A stretch of 64,000 bases of DNA. It comes from an uncultured Bacteroidales bacterium (GTDB taxonomy: Bacteria > Bacteroidota > Bacteroidia > Bacteroidales > UBA932). The notes beneath the pieces were generated by a model, which ran no database searches, was not told where the DNA came from, and saw only the letters and a list, made by a program, of their open reading frames with translations. Positions 15,079 through 25,342 of the stretch are shown one piece after another. The stretch lies in contig ONJB01000021.1 in NCBI GenBank assembly GCA_900318015.1, forward strand, positions 1-64,000, written 5' to 3'. Both the position numbers and the translations under genes were made by a program. Position 1 is the first letter of the stretch, and the number at the start of each line of letters is the position of its first letter.

Positions 15079-18000
15079 ATGAACATGAAAAAGATATTTG
15101 CAAGCATCGCCCTCTGCGGCGTCCTGGCCCTCGCTCCCGCCGCCTTCTCCGGCAGCCATGGCGGTTATGCGGCCCTTGCCCAGAACAACGTGACGGTCAG
15201 CGGTACCGTCGTGGACGAGAACGGTGAGCCCATCCTGGGCGCCGGCGTCGTGGTGAAGGGTACCACGACCGGCACCACCGCCGACCTGGACGGCGTCTTC
15301 TCCCTGACGGTTCCGGCCGGTTCCGTCCTCCAATTCATCTCCGTGGGCTTCGAGACCGTGGAGAAAACCGTGAACACGGGCGGCGACCTGGGCACCATCA
15401 CGATGCCCACCGAGCACACCGTCCTGGACCAGGTGGTCGTCATCGGTTACGGTTCCCAGAAGAAGGTGGACCTCACCGGTTCGGTCGCCATCGTCGATGC
15501 CGACGAGATGAAGAAGGTCTCCCACTCCAACATCTCCACGATGCTCGAGGGTAAGGTCGCCGGTGTCCAGATCACTTCCGACGGCCAGCCGGGCGCCGAC
15601 CCGTCCGTCCGCATCCGCGGTCTGGGCAGCTTCGGCAGCACCGCCCCGCTGTACGTCATCGACGGCGTGCCGATGGGAACCACCATCCGCGACTTCTCCC
15701 CGAACGACATCGAGACCATCCAGGTCCTCAAGGACGCTTCCGCGGCCGCCATCTACGGTTCCCGCGCGGCGAACGGCGTCGTGATCATCACCACCAAGGG
15801 CGGCAAGAAGAACCAGCCTATCATGGTGGACTACACCGGTTACGTGGGCGTGGACAAGATCCGCAAGAACGTGTACAAGGTCATGGACAGCGCCCAGTAC
15901 GGCGACTTCGTCCGGATGGCCTTCGACAACAGCGGCCTCGCCGTTCCCGGCGGCTATGATCCGGCCAGCAGCCTGTATGTGGACCCGAAGCAGGTGAACA
16001 CCGACTGGTTCGACGCCGTGTTCAAGACCGGCATCCGCCAGAACCACAACGTGAACCTGTCCGGCGGCGGTGAAAACAGCACCTTCAACATCGCCCTCGA
16101 CTACTTCAACCAGAAGGGCACGATGGTGGGCGCGGGTCCCAACTACGACCGTTTCACCGTGCGTGCGAACAACACGATGGACATCAAGTTCCTCAAGCTC
16201 CGCACCGGCCTCGTCTATTCCCACAGCGACCAGGACAGCATGTCCCTGTCCAACGCCAACGAATACGTGCAGGGTCTCTACGGCACCCAGTACCCGGTGA
16301 TGGCCTCCGCCCTGCTGATGCCCCCGTCCATCAAGGCTTATGATGAGAGCACCTGGTTCCTGGACCGCGACATCGCGGCCGCCGGCGAGTACTCCTACGA
16401 CTCCTGGGGCTTCGGCACCTACTATGACAATGTCCACGGCGACATCCGCATGACCAACCCGCTCCTGTACAACAACCTCCTGGAGCGCAACACCATCGTG
16501 GACCGCATCGTCGCCACCGGCAGCGCCACGGTCGACCTCCTGGACATGGTCGGCGCGAAGAACCAGAACCACAAGCTGGACTACACGCTGAACCTCTCCT
16601 ACAGCAAGACCAACTGCAAGGACTTCACCTTCGTGCCGTCCTTCATCCAGAGTACCACCAACTACCTGTCCAAGAGCAACGAGCGCCTCTCCCAGGGCTA
16701 CCGCGCCTACTCCGACTTCCTGGTGGAGAACTACCTCACCTATGACGGCAAGTTCGGCAACCACCACCTCAACCTCGTGGGCGGCATGACCTTCGAGCGC
16801 GAGCTCACCTACAACCTCTCCGCCTGGGGCAACAACATGCCCGAGCCGTACTACCTGCAGATCGGCAACGCCACCGACCGCGACGCCAACTCCTCCCAGT
16901 TCGAGCACGTCCTGGCCTCCTACATCGGCCGACTCACCTACGACTACGACAGCCGCTACCTCTTCCAGGCGACGGTCCGCCGCGACGGCAGCTCCCGCCT
17001 GTCCACCGGCAACCACTGGGACTGGTTCCCTTCCGCCTCCATCGGCTGGAGAATCGACAAGGAGCCCTTCTTCACCGTGGATCCCCAGCTGGTGAGCCTC
17101 CTGAAGCTCCGCGCCAGCTACGGCGTGCTGGGTAACGAGAACATCGGCGAATACCAGTACATGGACACCATGGCCCGCGGAAACTACACCTACAGCTTCG
17201 GCGGCAACAAGGTCACCGGTTCCTCCATCTCCAACTACGTGAACACCGCCATCCATTGGGAGAAGAAGAAGACCCTGGACATCGGTCTGGACTACGCCAT
17301 GTTCGGCGGCGCCTTCGAACTGAACGCCGACTACTACAACGCCCTCTCCGAGGACCTGCTGTACAGCGTGCCCGTCCCGGCCGAGGCCGGCGCGACGAAC
17401 GAGTCCGTGACGATGAACGCCGCCTCCATGCGGAACACCGGTATCGAGCTTTCCGCCTCCTGGCGCAACTACCAGCACGATTTCAAGTATGAGTTCTCCG
17501 GAAACGTCACCTTCCCGAAGAACACCGTGGTCTCCCTGGGACCTTCCGGCGAAGCCCGTAACGACGCGTTCACCCGCACCGAACTCGGCGCCGAGGTCGG
17601 CCGCTTCTACGGCTATGTCTATGAGGGAATCTTCCAGAGCCAGGAGGAGATCGACAACCGCATCAACGACAAGGGCCAGTATGTGGTCCAGGCCGGCGCC
17701 CAGCCCGGCGACGTCGCCTACAAGGACATCAACAACGACGGCCAGATCACAGCCGACGACCAGACCTTCATCGGCAGCGGCATGTCCAAGGTCCAGTTCG
17801 GCCTGAGCGCCCGCTTCGAGTACAAGGGCTTCGACCTGAGCGTCTCCACCTTCGGCGCCGCGGGCTACCAGCTCCTCGACTTCGTGGACATGACCCTCCG
17901 CAGCTCCTATGGCATGACGAACCGCAGCGTGGACCTCATGAAGGCCTGGACGCCCCAGAATCCTTCCACGACGATCCCCCGGGTGTACTACAAGGCCACC

Positions 18001-18279
18001 GGCACCATCACCAACGACATGTTCAGCTCCCGCTACCTCCAGAACGGTTCCTACTGGAAGATCGCCAACGTCGAGTTCGGCTACAACTTCCCGGAAGGCC
18101 TGTTCAACGGCTTCATCCGCGGCGCCCGCATCTATGCGAGCGGCCAGAACCTGCTGACCATCAGCAAGTATCGTGGCTACAACATCGACTTCGCCGGCGG
18201 CGCTTTCACCCCGGGCTACAACTATTGCTCCTATCCGGCTCCGATTACCGCGATGCTGGGTGTGAAACTCTCCTTCTAA
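15079..18279 (+). CDS. SusC/RagA-type TonB-dependent outer-membrane transporter (PUL 1)
   Basis: A 1066-residue outer-membrane protein. After the signal peptide comes the carboxypeptidase-like domain (VSGTVVDENGEPILGAGVVV), then the TonB-box/plug region (VVVIGYGSQKKVDLTGSV, RIRGLGSFGSTAPLYVIDG) and a long beta-barrel ending in hydrophobic-Phe (GVKLSF). With SusD it imports oligosaccharides. ATG at 15085 (MKKIFAS) is an equally plausible start. It follows the three-repeat lipoprotein by 12 bases and precedes susD by about 19. Codon use is strongly biased to C-ending codons, consistent with high expression. Confidence 0.95.
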   Translation: MNMKKIFASIALCGVLALAPAAFSGSHGGYAALAQNNVTVSGTVVDENGEPILGAGVVVKGTTTGTTADLDGVFSLTVPAGSVLQFISVGFETVEKTVNTGGDLGTITMPTEHTVLDQVVVIGYGSQKKVDLTGSVAIVDADEMKKVSHSNISTMLEGKVAGVQITSDGQPGADPSVRIRGLGSFGSTAPLYVIDGVPMGTTIRDFSPNDIETIQVLKDASAAAIYGSRAANGVVIITTKGGKKNQPIMVDYTGYVGVDKIRKNVYKVMDSAQYGDFVRMAFDNSGLAVPGGYDPASSLYVDPKQVNTDWFDAVFKTGIRQNHNVNLSGGGENSTFNIALDYFNQKGTMVGAGPNYDRFTVRANNTMDIKFLKLRTGLVYSHSDQDSMSLSNANEYVQGLYGTQYPVMASALLMPPSIKAYDESTWFLDRDIAAAGEYSYDSWGFGTYYDNVHGDIRMTNPLLYNNLLERNTIVDRIVATGSATVDLLDMVGAKNQNHKLDYTLNLSYSKTNCKDFTFVPSFIQSTTNYLSKSNERLSQGYRAYSDFLVENYLTYDGKFGNHHLNLVGGMTFERELTYNLSAWGNNMPEPYYLQIGNATDRDANSSQFEHVLASYIGRLTYDYDSRYLFQATVRRDGSSRLSTGNHWDWFPSASIGWRIDKEPFFTVDPQLVSLLKLRASYGVLGNENIGEYQYMDTMARGNYTYSFGGNKVTGSSISNYVNTAIHWEKKKTLDIGLDYAMFGGAFELNADYYNALSEDLLYSVPVPAEAGATNESVTMNAASMRNTGIELSASWRNYQHDFKYEFSGNVTFPKNTVVSLGPSGEARNDAFTRTELGAEVGRFYGYVYEGIFQSQEEIDNRINDKGQYVVQAGAQPGDVAYKDINNDGQITADDQTFIGSGMSKVQFGLSARFEYKGFDLSVSTFGAAGYQLLDFVDMTLRSSYGMTNRSVDLMKAWTPQNPSTTIPRVYYKATGTITNDMFSSRYLQNGSYWKIANVEFGYNFPEGLFNGFIRGARIYASGQNLLTISKYRGYNIDFAGGAFTPGYNYCSYPAPITAMLGVKLSF

Positions 18280-18298
18280 GATGATGTCCGACCTGATA

Positions 18299-20083
18299 AT
18301 GAACAAGCATATGAAAAAGATATCCATCGTCCTGGCATCCCTTGTCATCCTCGGTTCCGCAGCTTCCTGCGACAAGTATCTGGACGTCAAGAACCCGAAC
18401 AACCAGACCACCTTCGACTTCGGTTTCACCGAGTCCGACCTCGAGGAGGCGCTCGTAGCCTGCTACAACCGCATCCGCCTGGAGGGCACCTTCGCCCGCG
18501 TGGGCTACACCCTGGACGCCGTCCGCGGCGACGAGGTGTGGAACGCCTCCCAGCAGTGGTACCTCCCGTACGACAACCTCAATTCCACCGGCCAGATCGA
18601 TATCGGCGACCAGTGGCCCTGGCGTGACAACTACCACGTGGTGAACCGCTGCAACCTCGTCCTCTCCCGCATCGAGGAGTCCGGCCTGACCGGTACGGGC
18701 ATCGACCGGATCAAGGGACAGGCCCTGTTCCTGCGGGCGCTCGCCTACTACACCCTCGCCACCTACTACCAGGAGGTGCCGCTCTTCATCGAGTACAGCC
18801 AGTATGACTCCATCGAGACTATGTATGCCGAGAACGTGGCCCAGGACGTGGTCTTCGACCAGATCGAGACCGACCTGAACGAGGCGCTCCAGCTCCTTCC
18901 GACCCGCGAAGCGGGCGGCGAGTGGGCCAAGGGCCGGGCAACCAAGGGTGCCGCCGCCGGCTACCTCGCCCGGGTCTACATGTTCCGTCACAACTACGCC
19001 GATGCCCTGACGCTCCTCAAGGACCTCATCAACGGCACCTATGGTCACTATGAGCTGACCAAGGACTACGGCGACAACTTCCGCGAGGGCGCGAACTACG
19101 AGAACAACGCCGAAAGCCTCTTCGAGGTCCAGTTCCTGGACTACGGGATGGGCGGTTCCGACGAGGAATGGACCCCGGTGAACATCTCTTCCAACGCCAC
19201 CCAGGGCCATGCCGTGGAATCCAACTACGGTTCCCAGGAGCTCGGCAGCTGGGGTGACCTCGCCGCTTCCCCCTGGCTGTACAACCTGTTCAAGGCCGAG
19301 CGCTGCACCGACGGCACCCTGGATCCGCGCCTGTACTGGACCATCGTCACCTACGAGCCTGAGTACTCCGCCTACACCGGCACCACCAACGCCGGCTATC
19401 CGAACGGCGGCGACCCGCGCTCCAACGTCGTGTACCAGCAGGAAATCACCCGCACCCCGCGCTGCAACAACACCCAGGGCGGCATGTCCATCGCCAAGTT
19501 CACCAATGCCCGCAACAACATCTACGCGAGCATCACCACCGGCCTGCACTGCGGCGTGAACCTCCGCCTGATGCGCTTCAGCGACGTCCTCCTCCGGGCG
19601 GCCGAGTGCATCAACGAGATCGACGGTCCGACGGCCGAGGCCATCGGCTACATCAACGAGGTGCGCAACCGTGCCGGCCTCGCCGACCTCCCGACCACCG
19701 GCTGGACGGCCGACAAGCTCTTCGAACAGATCGCCAACGTCGAACGTCCGAAGGAGTTCGGCTGCGAGAACGGCCGCGGCATCGACCTGATCCGCTGGGG
19801 ATTCTTCTATGACGCCGGCCGCCTGGCCCAGATCAGCCAGCACAGCTGCTTCATGCTGGACACCGCGGAAGGCTCCGAAGTTTCCACCCAGGAACTCACC
19901 ACCGCCACCGCTTCCGACTATTCCTACAAGTACTTCACGGCCGGTCACGAGTATTTCCCGATCTTCCAGGGAACCCGCAACGCCAACAAGAACATCCACG
20001 GGAATTCCGCGAACAACAACTACGACAACGGTCCGGACTGGACGGCCAAGTACGGCCCCGTGCATCCGGTCACGGCCCTGTAG
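18299..20083 (+). CDS. SusD/RagB-type surface glycan-binding lipoprotein (PUL 1)
   Basis: About 594 residues; the lipobox is LGSAASC before DKYLDVKNPN. The helical TPR scaffold (FLRALAYYTLATYYQEVPLF, LRAAECINEIDGPTAEAIGYINEVRNRAGL) and the C-terminal NFYFNP-like region (FPIFQGTRNANKNIHG) are typical of SusD. It caps the SusC channel and binds the glycan. ATG at 18281 or 18311 are alternative starts; 18299 is chosen as a compromise giving a normal signal peptide. A perfect 15-bp hairpin lies 25 bases behind its stop codon. Confidence 0.93.
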   Translation: MNKHMKKISIVLASLVILGSAASCDKYLDVKNPNNQTTFDFGFTESDLEEALVACYNRIRLEGTFARVGYTLDAVRGDEVWNASQQWYLPYDNLNSTGQIDIGDQWPWRDNYHVVNRCNLVLSRIEESGLTGTGIDRIKGQALFLRALAYYTLATYYQEVPLFIEYSQYDSIETMYAENVAQDVVFDQIETDLNEALQLLPTREAGGEWAKGRATKGAAAGYLARVYMFRHNYADALTLLKDLINGTYGHYELTKDYGDNFREGANYENNAESLFEVQFLDYGMGGSDEEWTPVNISSNATQGHAVESNYGSQELGSWGDLAASPWLYNLFKAERCTDGTLDPRLYWTIVTYEPEYSAYTGTTNAGYPNGGDPRSNVVYQQEITRTPRCNNTQGGMSIAKFTNARNNIYASITTGLHCGVNLRLMRFSDVLLRAAECINEIDGPTAEAIGYINEVRNRAGLADLPTTGWTADKLFEQIANVERPKEFGCENGRGIDLIRWGFFYDAGRLAQISQHSCFMLDTAEGSEVSTQELTTATASDYSYKYFTAGHEYFPIFQGTRNANKNIHGNSANNNYDNGPDWTAKYGPVHPVTAL

Positions 20084-20107
20084 GATTTTGAACCAGTAAT
20101 GATTAAC

Positions 20108-20140
20108 TTTGTGGAGACGGGGCCGCCCCGTCTCCACAAA
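20108..20140 (+). other. Strong intercistronic hairpin behind susD of PUL 1
   Basis: TTTGTGGAGACGGGG (20108-20122) pairs perfectly with CCCCGTCTCCACAAA (20126-20140) around a 3-base loop. No T-run follows and the GH43 gene starts 12 bases later, so it is more likely an attenuator or 3'-end stabiliser for the susCD message than a full terminator. Confidence 0.65.
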
Positions 20141-20151
20141 CCCTAAAAGCC

Positions 20152-21960
20152 ATGAAGTTTACCCGCATCGCAATGGCAGCCCTGTGCGCCGCCCTGCTCG
20201 TCGCCGTCGGCTGTGAGAAGGATCCGGCCGAAGGGACCGGCATCCATACCAAACCCGTCGACGACGGCGGTGGTGACAGCGGTGGCGGCGGTGGTGGCGG
20301 CGGTTCGCAAGAGAGCGGCTATACCCCCATCACCCCCACCAGCACCGGCAACTGGAGCGGCAAGGCGGCCGAGCCGACCGTCACCGACGGCAAGACGATC
20401 CCCGCCTTCAACGACGACTACCGGTCCGTCGCCGGCTGGTCTTTCAAGGACCAGTGGAACCTCGCGAATGTCCACGACCCGTCCATCGCCTACTACAAGG
20501 GCTACTATTACATGTTCAACACAGACGCTTCGTTCGGCAACGAGCACCTGAAGGGTCCGGACCACATCCACTTCCCGGGCAAGCGCTCCAAGGACCTCGT
20601 GAACTGGTCCTACGTTCCCGGTCCGTTCTCCAAGAACGAACCCGCGTGGGTCTATACCCGGCTCAACGAGATCCGCAAGCGGATGGGCCTCGACGCCATC
20701 GGCCGGAGCAGCCTCTACGACAACTGCGGCTACTGGGCGCCCGTCATCCGGACGGTCACCGTGAACGGCGAAGAGCGGCTCCGCATGTACTACTGCGTGG
20801 TCGTGAACAACTACATCGGCTCCGGCAAGGCGCTTTCCGAGCCCTTTGACGGCACCTGGTCCGAGCGCGCCTTCATCGGCATGGCCGAGACCACCTCGCC
20901 CGAGACCGGCAACTGGACGGACTACGGCTTCGTGACCTGTTCCTCTTCCGACAAGGGCAAGGACGGATACGCCCGCCCGGACGTCAACAACTGGGACGCC
21001 TACTTCTATTACAACGCCATCGACCCGACCTATGTCGTGGCGGACGGCAGGCATTATCTCATCCATGGTTCCTGGCACAGCGGCTTCGCGCTGCTGGAGG
21101 TGGACCCGAAGACGGGAATGCCCCTGAAGGACCTGGGCGATCCCTGGGCCGACAACGCGAGCGGCCTCACGGCCCGCTTCGGCACCCGCATCGGCGCCCG
21201 CAACACGACCCGCTGGCAGGGTTCCGAGGCGCCGGAGATCATCTACAAGGACGGATACTTCTACCTGTTCATGGCCTATGACGGCCTGGATATCCCGTAC
21301 AACACCCGCGTCGTCCGTGCCGAGAAGATCGACGGTCCGTACTACGACATCACCGGACGCAACTTCTCCAACGCCCGCGGGGACTGCTACCCGATCGTCA
21401 CCCATCCCTACAAGTTCTCCAAGGGATCCGGCTGGGTGGGCATCTCCCACTGCGCCGTGTTCCAGCAGGACGGCACCGGCGACTGGTTCTACGCTTCCCA
21501 GGGCCGTTTCCCGACGGATGCGGGCGGCAATGCGCCGAACGCCGTGATGATGGGCCATGTCCGCCGCATCGTCTGGTGCCCCTCCGCCGCCGACGCCTTG
21601 GACGACCTGTGGCCGATCTCCCTCCCGGAGCGCTACGCCGGTCTCACCAGGACGCCCGTCAAGGCCGATGAGATCGCCGGTACCTGGGAGCACATCAACC
21701 TCAAATACGACTACGGGAAACAGGACACCGCCGCCAAACTCACGCTGAGCGCGGACGGGAAGATATCCGGCGCCCTCACCGGCACCTGGAGCTTCGACGA
21801 GGCGAAACAGTTCCTCACGCTGACCGCAGGCGGGAAGACCGTCGTCGTCGTGGTTTCCCACGAAGTGGACTGGGAAGCGTCTCCCCGTCAGGAGACGGTC
21901 GTGTATGCAGGAACCGAAAAGGCCCTGAACGCCACCTGGTGGGGAAAGAAGGTCCAGTGA
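20152..21960 (+). CDS. GH43 (subfamily 4-like) surface endo-arabinanase with poly-Gly linker
   Basis: A 602-residue lipoprotein with Cys at residue 21 (VAVGC), followed by a flexible linker rich in Gly (about 38-55, eight Gly in a row). The GH43 propeller shows the base Asp in NVHDPSIAYYKGYYYMF, YWAPVI, the second Asp in NAIDPTYVV and the acid Glu in GSEAPEIIYKDGYFYLF. The last 95 residues (WEHINLKYDYG onward) form a small beta domain like that behind subfamily-4 arabinanases. The long tether and lipid anchor point to the cell surface, where it would cut arabinan before SusCD import. It follows the susD hairpin by 12 bases. Confidence 0.9.
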   Translation: MKFTRIAMAALCAALLVAVGCEKDPAEGTGIHTKPVDDGGGDSGGGGGGGGSQESGYTPITPTSTGNWSGKAAEPTVTDGKTIPAFNDDYRSVAGWSFKDQWNLANVHDPSIAYYKGYYYMFNTDASFGNEHLKGPDHIHFPGKRSKDLVNWSYVPGPFSKNEPAWVYTRLNEIRKRMGLDAIGRSSLYDNCGYWAPVIRTVTVNGEERLRMYYCVVVNNYIGSGKALSEPFDGTWSERAFIGMAETTSPETGNWTDYGFVTCSSSDKGKDGYARPDVNNWDAYFYYNAIDPTYVVADGRHYLIHGSWHSGFALLEVDPKTGMPLKDLGDPWADNASGLTARFGTRIGARNTTRWQGSEAPEIIYKDGYFYLFMAYDGLDIPYNTRVVRAEKIDGPYYDITGRNFSNARGDCYPIVTHPYKFSKGSGWVGISHCAVFQQDGTGDWFYASQGRFPTDAGGNAPNAVMMGHVRRIVWCPSAADALDDLWPISLPERYAGLTRTPVKADEIAGTWEHINLKYDYGKQDTAAKLTLSADGKISGALTGTWSFDEAKQFLTLTAGGKTVVVVVSHEVDWEASPRQETVVYAGTEKALNATWWGKKVQ

Positions 21961-22034
21961 CCCTTTCCGGGAGAATTGGTTTTTTCTTCGTAGCAAATGA
22001 ATGATTTTTCGCACCCGGTACGCGCGAAAACACC

Positions 22035-22042
22035 TATTTTTG
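22035..22042 (+). promoter_or_regulatory. -7 box before the second GH51 gene
   Basis: TATTTTTG matches TAnnTTTG, 25 bases before the ATG at 22067, in a 106-base gap behind the GH43 gene. No clear -33 box is seen. It suggests an internal promoter within PUL 1. Confidence 0.4.
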
Positions 22043-22066
22043 TGAGTAGAGACTAATAACCTGATA

Positions 22067-23611
22067 ATGATTATGATAAAGAAGACATTGACCCTCATCG
22101 CGGTGCTTGCCGCCGCCCTGACCTCCGCTGCGCAAGTCAAGGTTTCCGTCCACGAGACGGCGAAGGACCAGCCGGTCATCCCGGCCGAGATCTACGGACA
22201 GTTCTCCGAACACCTCGGAAAGTGCATCTACGAAGGTATCTGGGTGGGCAAGGATTCCTCCATCCCGAACGTGAACGGCTACCGCACGGACGTGCTGGAA
22301 GCCTTCCGGGCCCTGAAAGTGCCCGTGCTCCGCTGGCCGGGCGGCTGCTTTGGCGACGAGTACCACTGGATGGACGGCATCGGCCCGCAGGAAAACCGCA
22401 AGAAGCTCGTGAACAACAACTGGGGCAGCACCGTGGAGGACAACTCCTTCGGCACCCATGAGTTCCTGAACCTCTGCGAGATGCTGGGCATCGAGCCCTA
22501 CATCAGCGGCAACGTGGGTTCCGGCACCGTCGAGGAACTGGCCAAGTGGGTCGAATACATGACCGCCAAGGAAGGCTCGATGGCCGAGCTCCGCGCCAAG
22601 AACGGCCGCAAGGAGCCCTGGAAGGTGAAGTACCTGGGCGTGGGCAACGAAACCTGGGGCTGCGGCGGCGACATGACGGCGGACTATTACGCCGATGTCT
22701 ATAAGCGCTACGCCCTCTACGCCCGCAACTACAACGGCAACCGCATCTTCAAGGTCGCCTGCGGCGCCTCCGACTACGACTACAACTGGACGAAGGTCAT
22801 GATGCAGAAGGCCGCGTCCAAGATGGACGGCCTCTCCCTGCACTACTACACCTGCAAGGGCTGGACGGGCAGCAAGGGTTCCGCCACGCAGTTCACCCCG
22901 GAAGAGTACTACAACGTCCTCGCGAAGACCTGCGAGATCGAAGAGGTCATCAAGAACCACTTCGCCATCATGGACGCCTATGATCCCGAGCGCCGCGTCG
23001 CCCTCCTCCTGGACGAATGGGGCACCTGGTTCGACGTGGAGCCCGGCACCAACCCGGGCTGGCTGTTCCAGCAGAACACCATGCGGGATGCGATGGTCGC
23101 GGCCCTGAACCTGAACATTTTCCAGAAGTACACCGAGCGCCTGAAGATGGCGAACATCGCCCAGATCGTGAACGTCCTGCAGGCCATGGTCCTCACCGAC
23201 GGCGACAAGATGGTCCTCACCCCGACCTACCACGTCTTCCGGATGTTCAATGTCCACCAGAATGCGACGTATGTCCCTTCGGATTACAGCACCGGCAACA
23301 TCGTCTCCGCCGAGGGCCGGATCATGGACGACTTCAGCGCCTGCGTCTCCCGCGACGCCGTCGGCAAGCTCCATGTCTCCCTGGCGAACCCGTACCTGGA
23401 CAAGCCCGTCACCGTGGAACTCGCCTTCGACCAGCTGAAGCCGAAGACCGTCACCGGTGAGATCCTGAAGGCCGACAAGATCAACGCGTACAACGAGTTC
23501 GGCAAGGCGCCGGCCGTCGCTCCCGTGGCCTTCACGGGCGCGAAAGCCTCCGGAAAGGGGGTGAAACTCACCCTGCCCGCCGCTTCCGTCGTCGTTCTTG
23601 AAATCCAGTAA
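22067..23611 (+). CDS. GH51 alpha-L-arabinofuranosidase, compact form
   Basis: A 514-residue enzyme with a signal peptide ending SAAQ, so periplasmic. Motifs are [33 protein letters not shown], the acid/base Glu in [13 protein letters not shown] and the nucleophile Glu in [10 protein letters not shown]. The C-terminal beta-sandwich follows ([16 protein letters not shown]). It is the classical bacterial GH51 type acting on short arabino-oligosaccharides and lacks the N-terminal carbohydrate-binding sandwich of the gene at 6467. ATG at 22073 is an alternative start. It lies 5 bases before the next GH43 gene. Confidence 0.93.
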   Translation: MIMIKKTLTLIAVLAAALTSAAQVKVSVHETAKDQPVIPAEIYGQFSEHLGKCIYEGIWVGKDSSIPNVNGYRTDVLEAFRALKVPVLRWPGGCFGDEYHWMDGIGPQENRKKLVNNNWGSTVEDNSFGTHEFLNLCEMLGIEPYISGNVGSGTVEELAKWVEYMTAKEGSMAELRAKNGRKEPWKVKYLGVGNETWGCGGDMTADYYADVYKRYALYARNYNGNRIFKVACGASDYDYNWTKVMMQKAASKMDGLSLHYYTCKGWTGSKGSATQFTPEEYYNVLAKTCEIEEVIKNHFAIMDAYDPERRVALLLDEWGTWFDVEPGTNPGWLFQQNTMRDAMVAALNLNIFQKYTERLKMANIAQIVNVLQAMVLTDGDKMVLTPTYHVFRMFNVHQNATYVPSDYSTGNIVSAEGRIMDDFSACVSRDAVGKLHVSLANPYLDKPVTVELAFDQLKPKTVTGEILKADKINAYNEFGKAPAVAPVAFTGAKASGKGVKLTLPAASVVVLEIQ

Positions 23612-23615
23612 TACG

Positions 23616-25223
23616 ATGAAACACAGTCTCTTATTGCTTGCTGCCTGCCTCGTCCTCGCGGCAGGCTGTACGGCGTCACCGAAGGAACAGGTGGCCGTCA
23701 ATCCGCTGACCTACACGGACATTCCCGACCCGGACATCATCCGCGTGGGGGAAGACTACTACATGGTGTCCACCACGATGTATTTCTGCCCCGGCGCACC
23801 CATCATGCACTCCCGCGACCTCGTGCACTGGGAGATTGTGAACTACATCTACGACGTCATCGAGGACGATGACATCTACAACCTCCGGGACGGCAGGAAC
23901 GCCTACGGCAAAGGCCAATGGGCGACGACGCTCCGGTACCAAGACGGCACCTATTACGCCCTGTTCGTCGCGAACGACCAGCAGAAGACGTACCTGTACC
24001 GCACGAAGGACATCGTGAACGGGCCGTGGGAACGGAACGTGATCGAGGGCTACTTCATGCACGACGCCTCCCTGCTGTTCGACGACGGACGCCTCTGGGT
24101 GGTCTGGGGCAACGGCAACCTGAACCTCGTGGAACTCGAGCCGGACGGCAGCGCCGTCAAGGCCGGCGCGGAAGCCGAACTCCTCATCGAGTCCCCGCGC
24201 GAAGGCTGGAACCTCCGGGCGGAAGGCGCGCATTTCTACCACATCGGCGATTACTACTATGTGCTGGAGATCGACTGGCCGCGGGACAAGCCCCGTACGG
24301 CCACGGTCTGGCGCAGCAAGGACATCCACGGGCCGTACGAGTCCAAGGTCGTGCTGCAGGGCACCCTGGGCGGCCGCGGCGACGGCATCGCGCAGGGTCC
24401 GATCGTCGAGACCCAGCACGGCGACTGGTATGCCGTCCAGTTCCAGGACCACGGCGCCGTGGGCCGCATCCCGTGCCTCCAGCCCGTCACCTGGGTGGAT
24501 GGCTGGCCGATGATGGGCGAGAACGGCGTTCCGCTGGAGGAAGTGACCGTGAACCTGCCGGAGCAGGGACGCGACTATGTATGGGACAATGACGAGTTCG
24601 ACAGCGCGAAGCTGGCGCTCGTCTGGCAATGGAACCACAAGGCGCCGGAGGGCTGGTCGCTCACCGAGCGGCCGGGCTGGCTGCGGCTGCGGGCCGCGCA
24701 GGCCGCCGGCCTCGCCGACGCCCGCGGCACGCTCACCCAGCGCACCGTCGGCCCCCGCTGCATCAGCGAGGCTTACCTGGACGCTTCCGGCATGAAACCG
24801 GGAGACGAGGCGGGCCTGGCCGCGTTCCAGAGCGGCAACGCCCGCGTCGGCGTGCGCGTCGATGCGAACGGAGAGCGCTTCATCGTCCTGCACCAGAACG
24901 GCCGGTCCTTCTCCCGTGGCGAAGATGGAAGACCCGTGTTCAAGAACCTCGACGAAGACCTGGCGGTCATCCCGCTGGAAGGCGACGGTCTCTGGATGCG
25001 CATCAACTACGTCTTCACCCCGCAGGAAGAAGGCGAGGAGGCGGACACCGCGACCTTCAGCTGGTCCACCGACGGAAAGGAATGGACCGTCGCCGACTAT
25101 AAGCTTCACATGCGCTTCACGCTGGACTACTTCACCGGCTACCGGAGCGCCCTGTACGACTTCAACACCCTCGGAGAGGGTGGCATCGCGGACTTCGACT
25201 GGTTCCACCAGCGGGTCTACTAG
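23616..25223 (+). CDS. GH43 exo-acting lipoprotein with C-terminal concanavalin-like domain
   Basis: A 535-residue lipoprotein (LAAGC, Cys 18). The GH43 propeller carries the base Asp in DIPDPDIIRVGEDYYMV, the second Asp in YFMHDASLLFDDGRLWVVWG and the acid Glu in RAEGAHFYHIGDYYYVL. From about residue 330 a beta-sandwich of the GH43_C2 type follows (FDSAKLALVWQWNHKAPEGW to YLDASGMKPGDEAGL). This two-domain form is usual for GH43 beta-xylosidases and arabinofuranosidases of subfamilies such as 12; in this PUL an exo-arabinofuranosidase is most likely. It is the last gene before a strong terminator. Confidence 0.88.
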   Translation: MKHSLLLLAACLVLAAGCTASPKEQVAVNPLTYTDIPDPDIIRVGEDYYMVSTTMYFCPGAPIMHSRDLVHWEIVNYIYDVIEDDDIYNLRDGRNAYGKGQWATTLRYQDGTYYALFVANDQQKTYLYRTKDIVNGPWERNVIEGYFMHDASLLFDDGRLWVVWGNGNLNLVELEPDGSAVKAGAEAELLIESPREGWNLRAEGAHFYHIGDYYYVLEIDWPRDKPRTATVWRSKDIHGPYESKVVLQGTLGGRGDGIAQGPIVETQHGDWYAVQFQDHGAVGRIPCLQPVTWVDGWPMMGENGVPLEEVTVNLPEQGRDYVWDNDEFDSAKLALVWQWNHKAPEGWSLTERPGWLRLRAAQAAGLADARGTLTQRTVGPRCISEAYLDASGMKPGDEAGLAAFQSGNARVGVRVDANGERFIVLHQNGRSFSRGEDGRPVFKNLDEDLAVIPLEGDGLWMRINYVFTPQEEGEEADTATFSWSTDGKEWTVADYKLHMRFTLDYFTGYRSALYDFNTLGEGGIADFDWFHQRVY

Positions 25224-25273
25224 AAACCAAGGCTGCTTAACCTAAACATATATACCAACCAATCAAGTAGCCA

Positions 25274-25310
25274 GAAACCCCCTGGGAGTTTTTCCAGGGG
25301 GTTTCCATTT
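25274..25310 (+). terminator. Rho-independent terminator closing the first PUL 1 operon
   Basis: GAAACCCCCTGG (25274-25285) pairs perfectly with CCAGGGGGTTTC (25294-25305) and is followed by CATTTTATTT. It lies 51 bases behind the GH43 stop codon. Confidence 0.85.
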
Positions 25311-25317
25311 TATTTGT

Positions 25318-25325
25318 TATATTTG
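25318..25325 (+). promoter_or_regulatory. -7 box for the tandem GH43 gene
   Basis: TATATTTG matches TAnnTTTG, 18 bases before the ATG at 25343 and directly behind the preceding terminator, so the GH43-CE1-carboxylesterase group is probably its own transcript. Confidence 0.5.
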
Positions 25326-25342
25326 TAAAAACAACCAACAGC

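Noticed and set aside
12616-18429. A reading frame of about 5.8 kb open on the minus strand, antisense to the three-repeat lipoprotein and susC.
   Set aside because: It is a by-product of strong C-ending codon bias on the plus strand; the translation is a monotonous Val/Gly/Asp/Glu/His mixture without any domain, while the plus strand has clear families.
25237-25273. A/C-rich stretch with ACCAACCAATCAAG behind the GH43 gene as a leader for a small gene.
   Set aside because: It runs into a terminator and no open frame follows; it may be a remnant leader at most.
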